Source: Norana najaformis
Taxonomy: Eukaryota > Annelida > Clitellata > Crassiclitellata > Hormogastridae
Direction of reading: 5' to 3'
Length of the DNA: 64,000 nucleotides
NCBI GenBank assembly: GCA_964023275.1
Contig: OZ029916.1
Coordinates: 26,798,953 to 26,862,952 of the forward strand
The notes under the pieces are model-generated. The model was not told the origin of the DNA. It searched no databases and was given only the letters and a program-made list of their open reading frames with translations. The translations under genes were made by a program, and so were the position numbers. Position 1 is the first letter of the stretch. Every line of letters begins with the position of its first letter. This document shows, piece by piece, positions 38,381 to 46,534 of this stretch.

Positions 38381-39635
38381 TATATTCATAACTATGTGCA
38401 TTACTGTTATAATTATTATTATTTTGTTGTATCATCACCATCATTTTATTTTTAAAATGAAGATTATTGGAGATTACCTATGGAATGGCTAGTCTGTTTG
38501 ACTGTTATTCTGTTATTATTATCATCGTCATCATCGTCTTTGTGTGCTTCATCATCATCTGTTTGTAATGCAAATGTTTATCATGAGATGCACATAATTG
38601 TCTGCATATGATGGCCAAAGTGAACATACACTTTTGGCTGCCGAGCCTTTTGGCTTTGTTGTTTTGTTTTGTTAGGCTGTGAAAGTGATCTGTGAAACTG
38701 TTGCCTTGGTTTACTTATAGCACCATGTTTGTCTGTTACACCTAAGTAACTGGTGACATCATTAATTACTACTTGAAACCAATGTTTGTGACTTATTTGT
38801 TCAGTTAGCTGGGCACAGTGTTAGACGAGGAACTTCATTGTGAAGCCCATTATGCTAGAAACTGCATGTGTTTCTTGTACTCAGGTAAAGTGATGAAAAA
38901 CATTGGGCATGAACCAAAATAACCAAAAATACAAGGAAATGACAACAGTTAATAGTATGTGTGCTGTACAATTTGAAGCACCAGGAGACTTTTGCGAAAG
39001 TAATCTAGGTAATTACGCCTTTATCGTAATGCTCGAGGCATGAAGTGATGGTCTCTTTTTTAAATCGTATTCCGAAACCACCATCTTTAGGACGGAATCA
39101 CCCGAGATCCATGCCTGCCCGAATGTTGGAAAACGAGCAAGTGTAAAGTTGTGGTTACTATACACGTTATTTTGTCAAAACCACATTCGGCACCTACACT
39201 AGCTATTACATACGATTATTGTTCATTATTCACGTTAAATGTTGCATTAACTGTTGTTTCAGTCGAGTGTACTGATGAACTTGATGAAGTTATGAAGAAT
39301 GCAATTATGTTTACTTTATTTGATGTTGATCTGAACTAGGTATCTTATATATAGACCAGTAAACAAATCTGAACTTGTCCTTCACCAAAAGGTCTAGTTA
39401 TTTATCTAACGGTCGCGAGCCATGGGGTGGGATCTTGATAATTATGTGGACCGCAGCAACGAAAACAAAATATTCTCAAATTATCATTGTGTAAATAAGC
39501 GGATCTGCGTACAGCGCCAAAGTGCCAAACTAGTACGAGGCCACGCGTGATCTTAACTTGATATTTCTGGCCCTCCGACACAATATCCTTCATACAAACT
39601 CGCCTATGATCCACCGCTTACAATTTCTGCATTGG
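38381..39635. other. Intergenic DNA, no recognised features
   Basis: Contains ATC/ATT trinucleotide runs near 38410-38560. A 62-codon frame ending near 39339 shows no family resemblance and is not annotated. Confidence 0.5.
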
Positions 39636-39639
39636 CCTT

Positions 39640-39895
39640 TCGCTCAAAACTGAAAACATTCCTCTTTCACAGATCCTATCCTGATTACCTTTCTTCCTCT
39701 TATCTCTCTTTCCGCTCCAATCCCAAACATCACCCACCGTAGCTACCACGCTATCTCTGCCTGACTTGATCTTGACCCGGAACCGAACCCTTTTTGCCTA
39801 TCGATTTTGTTTTGACTGAGCGCTTGTGAATAAGCTGGTCTCCATGACGTGGCTTTCGTTGGGCGCTGTAGAAATTTCGTTATTACGAAAACGAC
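39640..39895 (+). mobile_element. LINE 3' end: C-terminal codons plus conserved tail
   Basis: The best example of the window's LINE tail family. A plus-strand frame reads ISALAFRSKLKTFLFHRSYP, the LINE C-terminal F+S.LKT.LF block. It is followed by a proline-rich decay, GATCTTGACCCGGAACCGAA, TGCCTATCGATTTTGTTTTG, GAATAAGCTGGTCTCCATGA, and the terminus GGGCGCTGTAGAAATTTCGT. This layout matches CR1/L2 elements, whose 3' ends resemble GGCGCTATATAAAT. Confidence 0.75.
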
Positions 39896-39904
39896 ATCGG
39901 TCAT

Positions 39905-40000
39905 CACAAATTGATCGATTTTGGTTTGACTGAGCGGCCCGACAATAAGTTTGTTTCCTGTGACTTAGTTTTCTTTGAGCGAGGTCTGCGGCGGAAATCG
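39905..40000 (+). mobile_element. Second, diverged LINE tail in tandem
   Basis: ATCGATTTTGGTTTGACTGA followed by GCGGCCCGACAATAAGTT and TTTCTTTGAGCGAGGTCTGC repeats the tail of 39770-39890 with many changes, immediately downstream in the same orientation. Confidence 0.5.
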
Positions 40001-40189
40001 CGTGGGGGACATAAGGGGACTATCCCCTCAAAGTTTTTACTGGGGATTATCCCCATAGTTAAACTTATAATAGGGGACAGCAGAAGGGGACAGTGCTAAA
40101 CCAAGCGCTGTCCCCATGCTTTCTTTAACTTGTATGCGTTGTCCCAGTTTCTTTGCCTTGTTAACAACTATTTTTGAGTTTAAATAATT

Positions 40190-41700
40190 TATGTCTGTTG
40201 GAATAAGTAAAGCATTGATGAAGACCTTCTACCACATGGAGAATTTGTGGGACTATACGATCCGCCTTCTACAACAGGTGCAATTCTGGCCGAGTGCATT
40301 TTTGACGTGCTGCTACGCTTACAGCTACCAGTAGCCTGTCACTTCTTCGTGGACAGTCAGTCATATGAAGGAGCAGGTGACATATGTGGTCAATATAATC
40401 AATGGCTGCCAAGCAATCATAGCTGAGCGACAACCGCTTGCTCTCTATGTTCGCTGTGGCGCTCACTGCGTTAATCTTGTGTCACAGCAAACTCTGGAGT
40501 TTGTCCATTTGGTTAGAGATTCACTGCATAATCTTCAGGAGCTTGGTTGTTTGTTTCCACAATCTATCAAATGTCGTACCACATTTACTAACATCATTCA
40601 GTAGGAGAAATCTCTTCAACAGGTACAGCAAATTAAACCATTGCAGCCTGAAGTCTGTATTATTTGCCAGTGGTCTCACTGGTTCGGGTCGGGAGCGCTT
40701 CTGATGAGTCTGTTCTTGAAGTGGTGCTTTATAAATGTCAGATTACAATTACAATTATACAGTGAGGGTTAAAGGGGTTCTTTCACTTCTGACTCGGTAG
40801 GCCTACTGTTCAGTTCTGGAATGTCTGGATGTGGCAGCTAGCGCATCTGGTTTATATGTAAGTTTGCGGAAAGGAAATGTGCTGTTTGGATTAAAGATGG
40901 CTCTGAAGATTCTTGCACCATTTGAAAGACTCAACAATTCATTGCAGTCAACGTATCAGACCGTATCTGGAATGCTCGCAGATGTCGACAATATCATTGC
41001 AGAACTGATTTCTTTTCTTAACGATGATGTAATTTGATGGTCTGATGCAAGATTACAGTGACATTATAAAGAAGCTTTACTTGGAATCCACTGCTGTACC
41101 GCGACAACGTAAACTTCCAAAGAACAGCATGCTACCAATAGGCCTGCAGAAACATTTGTAGCTTAGACATGTACAGAACATTACCCACCTATTTCATGTT
41201 AATTGATACTGTTCCCTTGAATCTGCGGCACCGTTTTGGAGATAGTGCGTTTGTGCCTACAAGGCACTTGAAAACGTTTTATTTTCTGGCTTTATTGATA
41301 AGCATGTACTGTCCCCATATAAAGAGTTGTGCATAAGTGAAAACTATCAACGAAGCAGCCTTAGTAATGCGGGAAATAGTCCCTGAAGTTTGAGAATTTG
41401 TTGAGATAGGGAAGTTTGTCCGATTACTACTGGTATGTCCTGCGTGTTCTGCAGAAACCGAAAGAAGTTTTAGTGCTCTCAAAAGGCTCAAGACATGTCA
41501 TGGCGAAGAAGCTCTATAACAGAAACTAGATTGAAATCAGTGGTTGTCTGCAACACCCATGAATACCTGATTGATTCGGCTGACAGACAGTTGATTTGCA
41601 CATTTATTTCCAGGTCCACCATAAGATCTGCCAAACTACAAAATGAATGATTGCATATCTCCCCATTTATGAAGTCTATGTTCACTGGCACTACCCCTAT
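40190..41700 (+). pseudogene. Decayed hAT transposase / DUF4371-like gene
   Basis: Several plus-strand frames, broken by shifts and stops, resemble the hAT-like family with ZMYM1 or 52-kDa PKR-inhibitor-repressor relatives. NGCQAIIAERQPLALYVRCG followed by AHCVNLVSQQ (40395-40495) matches NG.QA.I...NP.A.YVHC.AH.LNL, part of the RNase H-like transposase core. At 40830-41037 comes ASASGLYVSLRKGNVLFGLK. At about 41430-41510, VCPACSAETERSFSALKRLK corresponds to the C-terminal hAT dimerisation motif (.P.S.A..ERSFS.LKR+K). The catalytic gene is dead. Terminal repeats were not identified with confidence; the GGGGAC-rich DNA at 40005-40125 and GTCCCCC near 41950 may be relics of them. Confidence 0.7.
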
Positions 41701-42154
41701 CCACCAACTGTGAATAAGAAGTGTTCAAAAATTTAACCACGTTGCAACAACATGCATAGAAAATTGTAAAAAAAACACAGTAAACTTCTTGTTTGTTGTC
41801 CCGAACTAAAAAGTCGTTAGCAGTTTCGGCTTATTTGCAGTTTCGGCTTATTTAGACTTTAAATACTTAGAATCTAGATATTTACTCCGTCATATGAACT
41901 CAGTAATCTGCAAGCAATTGATGAATTATGAATATCTGTGTAGTCTGTCTGTCCCCCTATTTATGTTTACTCTCCGCTTTTGACCCCCATAACGAACAAA
42001 AACATGAAAAAAATTTCGGCGCTATCTCGCGGTCCTCCTAGAGTTATCTACAGATTTTCGCCTCTGCCATTGCAGTTCTCTCTATCTTCTCTCTCTGAAC
42101 TTGCATGAACAGTGGCGTATAATTAATTCATTTCTGCCGTGTGGGCCCCGCGCA

Positions 42155-42320
42155 CTGACACCAGAGGGGCCCCTGTGCCACGACACACGGACACAATGGT
42201 CAATCCGCCACTGACACCAGAGGGCCCCTGTGCCACGACACACGGACACAATGGTCAATCCGCCACTGACACCAGAGGGCCCCTGTGCCACGACACACGG
42301 ACACAATGGTCAATCCGCCA
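42155..42320. repeat. 55-bp tandem repeat, three copies
   Basis: Three consecutive units beginning CTGACACCAGAGGGCCCCTG and ending CAATGGTCAATCCGCCA. The first copy has one extra G and the rest are identical by eye. The identical copies imply a recent expansion. There are no spacers, so this is not a CRISPR-like layout. Confidence 0.95.
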
Positions 42321-42479
42321 CTGACTTCAACTTATCAAAGGACAAAATCTGGCAGTACAATATCGCGGCAGTTTTGTACAAGGACTGAGAAATATAAAAA
42401 GCAACATTTAAAAAATGCGGACCTAAACTTCTCCGCCCGGTCCGGCCCGCCACGAACTCGGTCCCGCCGAGCCCGATGC

Positions 42480-42620
42480 TCATCTCTACTCGAAACAGAA
42501 CTCTTGCTGCCTATCGATTTTGTTTTGAAATCTCGAGCTTGCGATTACGGGTCACCCTTAGGCTTGATAATGTTTATTTAACGACGCCACACAGAACAAT
42601 ATGTCTTAGGCCTATATTAA
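42480..42620 (+). mobile_element. LINE tail fragment and short SINE-like motif
   Basis: TGCTGCCTATCGATTTTGTT repeats the LINE tail. At about 42569, TGTTTATTTAACGACGCCAC followed by ATATGTCTTAG resembles, from memory, a conserved core seen in molluscan SINEs, with a large internal deletion. The SINE assignment is tentative. Confidence 0.4.
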
Positions 42621-43545
42621 ATTACGGGGCCCAAGACCGGTAAGCTGACGGTCCGCTACCCAACCAGAACACCAAGTGGGGAGGCTGGTGGTGGGTTTTC
42701 CCAATGCTCGCGCAGCGGGGGTTGGTTTACTCCCCTCCCTGTCTTGGTTACCTGTTACTGGGCAAGTGTCTTTTGGGAAAGTTAATCTAAGGATGTTCTT
42801 TTGTTAGACTATTCTTTAAATGTCCCTTGGTGTTCTTATTAGCCAGCAATGTTCGGCAGTGTTCCTGATCTTTCGTTTCTTCTTTATCTTCTACTTTGTC
42901 TTCTTTCTTCATTCTGTCGTGTTCGGTCGCGTTTTCTTACTTATATGGCATGAGGGCCGCCTGTGCTAACCAGGGTGACCTCCCTTGTTTGGTGGCACAA
43001 GGGCCGCCTTGGGAAAGCGTGCGTTTAGATTTTTTCTTTCGGATACCTCTTCCTACCTGTAGATGATAAGCCTATATAAGCAGCTCGGTTGACTGAGGAC
43101 AGTGCGAAGATCGAAGGTCCATTTTTAAATGCGCACTCCCGTAAGAGGTGATCCTGAAGGCCTTCTTGGGCAGGGCATCCCAAAAGGAAGTGGCGTACGG
43201 TTTCTTGGGTGTCGCACTCGTCTCAGTTTCTGGTCTCGTGGCGACTCCACAGCATCATCTGTGCGTTTAAGCAGCAGTGGCCTAACGGCGGAGTCTGGTG
43301 ATGACAATTTCGTTTCTTCGGTTGGGGTCGCTCTATTTTCTGGTCAGGCTCACGTTCGGTTCAATGACCCGATATTCATAAACCTGGGCCCGATGTGGAC
43401 TAGTCTCATTGCCACTTCCGAAGGAAGTGGTCTTTCTAGATAGTTATTCTAGATTGGTCGGGAGATCGACGCTGGCGCGATGTAGCACTTTTCTGCACAG
43501 AGCGTCTGAAGTCTCGTTCCCTGTGATGAGGTCACCCTTTCCATA
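42621..43545. other. GC-richer segment with TATA box, possible solo LTR
   Basis: No coding region is recognised. CTATATAAGCAGCTCGGTTG at 43072-43091 is a strong TATA-type core. Short AGGGCCGCC repeats occur near 42953 and 42999. A perfect 8-bp stem with a 3-base loop (CCACTTCC GAA GGAAGTGG) sits at 43412-43430. TG...CA ends and a target duplication were not found, so the LTR reading is only a possibility. Confidence 0.35.
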
Positions 43546-43712
43546 CCCCTTTCTATCTCTTCTTTTTCTTCTTTCTTCTTCTTCGCCTCCGCCTCCTCCT
43601 CCTCCTCCTCCGCCCCTCCTTCTTCTTCTTGCTTTTTCTTCTCTTACGTCCCCTCCTTCTTCGTTTTCTCCTCCTCCTTTTTCTCCTCCTCCTGCTCTTC
43701 AATAAAATCCTG
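43546..43712. repeat. Polypyrimidine (CTT/CTC)n tract
   Basis: Nearly uninterrupted C/T sequence on the plus strand, mixing TCT, TTC and CTC trinucleotides with a CCTCCTCC core. It is followed near 43724 by a short C run and an A run. Mirror-symmetric stretches could adopt H-DNA. Open frames across it encode only low-complexity peptides. Confidence 0.95.
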
Positions 43713-44390
43713 CCCAGCGGTCCCCCCCCCAAAAAAAAACACTGCTTCCACCCTAAACTCGCACAACACGTCAGTGCGCGAGTCTCCGCCAATCAGACAC
43801 GACGTCGGCTAATGACCGACGTGTGCGCTCTGCGTGACGCCGTGGTGGTCTAGATCTTCGGCTGCGTGGTGCACTCGTAGTGGCTGGGCTTCAACTGGGA
43901 CGAAGGCCTTAGACGCCGTTGTCGTCGAGGTTATAATTAGATGCAGCAAAAACCAGGGATTTTCCAACTGCGTCTCGTTGACACAGAAAGCCTTTCACAG
44001 ATATCGGACAAGAACGTCTGTCAGCGTCCCTCAGTAGGTCTTTCTGAAGTCAGCGAATGCAATGCAATCGCTGTTTCAGTTACACTCAACAGTATTTTAT
44101 TAATAACCGTCTAATCGGTTACCAATGAACAACTGTAGGCCTATTAGCATAATCGGGTGTATGTTGTGTGATGACTTGCTGTAAATACTCGGTTACTTAA
44201 TCGGAGTTTGATTAGATATGGAAATAAAGGCGCTAGGTAATGCTCAGAACACGAACAATTCACTGCAAAATATGAGTGCTGGCGAATTAGTCAACTTCTG
44301 AAGCGCTGTTTAACATTAATACGGTAGCCTACCCTCGTAGGCCCTACAGCTCGGTCTTTTACACCTGAGGCGTGGATAATTTTACCTGAA
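43713..44390. other. Intergenic DNA, no recognised features
   Basis: Nothing could be supported beyond short anonymous open frames. Confidence 0.4.
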
Positions 44391-44394
44391 AAAC

Positions 44395-44650
44395 GGACAA
44401 TCGTAAACTCGCGATTTCTACAGCGCCCAGAGAAATCTAAGTGGGGGAACCAGCTTATTCAAAGGCTCTCAGTTAAAACAATATTGATAGGCAAGAAGGG
44501 TTCGGTTCCAGGTCGAGATCCAAGGCAGGCAGGCAGTCGGCTGCGGTGGGTGGTGCTTGTAACTGCAGAAGAGGAGTGCTTTCAGTTTTGAGTGGAAGAC
44601 TTGCACAGAGGTTGCAAGGGGTGAAGTGATGGCGAGTTCGTATGATGGAT
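44395..44650 (-). mobile_element. LINE 3'-end fragment, minus strand
   Basis: On the minus strand the peptide LATSVQVFHSKLKALLFCSY is the LINE C-terminal F..KLK..LF block. It is followed by CTCGACCTGGAACCGAACCC, TTGCCTATCAATATTGTTTT, GAATAAGCTGGTTCCCCCAC and the terminus GGGCGCTGTAGAAATCGCGA. It is the same family as 39640-39895, in the opposite orientation. Confidence 0.75.
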
Positions 44651-45226
44651 ATGCGTAACGATAAGCGGACAAAGCGTGAAGGAATTTCTTTAATATTTTA
44701 TTCTTATTTATATAGGCCCTACACATCATTCGACGATTTATTATTTCGCTTATTTATTACACAGTTCCGCACGAAACACGATGGCAACATGCTGCATAAT
44801 ATTATGCAGGCTGAAGGATCACGCAAGATGTGCGTGCTATTTGGTACTAGCCTAATCACTACTATGTATATATATATAGACCCTACATATTATTCTACAT
44901 GTTGTTGCCTTTGACTCACTCGGTAGACTAGGCTACTAACCTCGTAAACTATTGCCTAGCTATTCTAGTCTGTTTTCCGAGACAGAAGTCTAATTATATA
45001 GGCTACACCATTTCTGTTTACTTGCAAGCTAGACGTCGGCTAACGGAATTTTTCGAAAGGTTACAGCGCTTACTACAGTAAGGATATATCGATGCTTTGA
45101 CCTCCCTTATTAACGAGCATGTATTAATATATTTATATATTTCGTATTTTGCATATTATATATTTATATGATATTGCTATATTATATTAATATTATATAA
45201 TGATAAAAGTGAGCAGAGTAGAACTG
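44651..45226. other. AT-rich intergenic DNA
   Basis: No gene. A TATATAGGCCCTACACATCATTC-like segment near 44708 recurs as TATATAGACCCTACATATTATTC near 44873. 45115-45205 is almost pure A/T. Confidence 0.5.
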
Positions 45227-45303
45227 TGCATCTATGCTATTATTCAAAGAATAGGCTGCTGCAGAGCCATCTCTGGGCTGCTGCTGAATCAGATTACAAT
45301 CGT
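45227..45303. repeat. 77-bp direct flank duplication, left copy
   Basis: Begins TGCATCTATGCTATTATTCA and ends CAGATTACAATCGT. It recurs directly after the 3' LTR at 50051-50127 with two substitutions (C/T and A/T). The next bases, GGAG before the LTR and ACATGGAG after the right copy, suggest the duplication continued a few bases with a 4-bp indel. Confidence 0.95.
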
Positions 45304-45307
45304 GGAG

Positions 45308-45508
45308 TGTAGTGAAAAGTTGGAGAAACAATGAGGATTTTAGGGTTTTGCATATTGTAGATTGTATTACGTCCGACAATTTAGCTATTGTGTTTATGTA
45401 ATTAATTTGCACGGAACACTGGGGAACAGTTGGATGTAATTAACGAGAGGCGGATAGGACGCCCGTAGTTGACAGGTAGAAGTAAACGAGAGAGAGGGAG
45501 AGTGAGAG

Positions 45509-45549
<41 letters not shown>

Positions 45550-45734
45550 CGGAGCAGAGGGATGCTGATCGGATGGCGAAAGGGAGAATTTGGGTGATTG
45601 ACAGATGAAGGGGAAAGTTAAGGAAGGGTGCGAAGCGAAGAAGGCATTCGCTAAACAACGGTCGAAAGAGGCGTTAGGTTCCGGAGAACAGAAGAAAGAT
45701 AATAAACCTGTATCTCTTAAACGGACCTCGCTAG
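45308..45734 (+). mobile_element. 5' LTR of a Ty3/gypsy-type retrotransposon
   Basis: It begins TGTAGTGAAAAGTTGGAGAA and ends GGACCTCGCTAG (427 bp). It is identical to the 3' LTR (49618-50050) except that the internal GA microsatellite is 6 bp shorter. AATAAA at 45701-45706 is the likely polyadenylation signal. The 5' end has the usual TG, but the 3' end is not CA. Confidence 0.95.
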
Positions 45735-46534
45735 ACTAAATAGGCCGATGCGAATCATAGACTCTGAGTTTGCTGAATTTGTTGTAAATACGGTGTAAAT
45801 ACGTGTAATATACGTGCGAAAGAAAGAATCGGTGTTGTCTCTGTACGGTCGGACTGATCCATTCACGAACCCGCGTGCTGTTAAAGGCCTAAAGTCCCCC
45901 GAAGATAAAGCCATATCAATAGCACCGCTCGCCACCATATCCTGAAAGGAGACTTGTGTTCACCAGCGATCCATCGCATCGCAGGACCCACAAGCAAAAA
46001 CATTTCTTTCAGTACATTGTGACAGTGAAGGACTTGATTCGTGTGTCAACGGATACCTACAACGTGACGCCGACATCTAAAGGATTCGACCGATGTGCTG
46101 AGACGAACTAAGCCGAGAAGAACAACCAAGGGAACAACCGTTGCAGCAAAACAACTACCATTTCAGCAACCAAAGGAGGAGTCTGGAGAAGCCAGCAACA
46201 AGTGACGCAGTGTAACGGAGGTCGGAGCTCAACAAGAAATCAATTTCCAGCGGATGCGGCTGTTTCCCCAAAACTACACATTCGACAAATCTGGAACGAA
46301 ATCTGGTGAGCGCATTCCGAGTCGTTAATAACTGATCATTCGTCATTTTGTTCTGTGTTTCAGAGAAGCACTTGACTTGTGATTTTGAGAGTGTGAATGC
46401 AGAAGCTGTAAACCTATTACTATTACTGTTACGTGATATAATTGCATTATCTTATTGTGTCTGTTGGTATACGTGAAACTTATAGAGATTTGTCATTTAT
46501 CGTACTGTATTAACTGGAAGAATTTTATATTGAA

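Noticed and set aside
42155-42320. CRISPR-like array
   Set aside because: Head-to-tail repeats without spacers, in a eukaryotic genome; a minisatellite is the simpler reading.
43409-43853. Proline-, arginine- and leucine-rich frames on both strands
   Set aside because: Low-complexity readings of the polypyrimidine tract.
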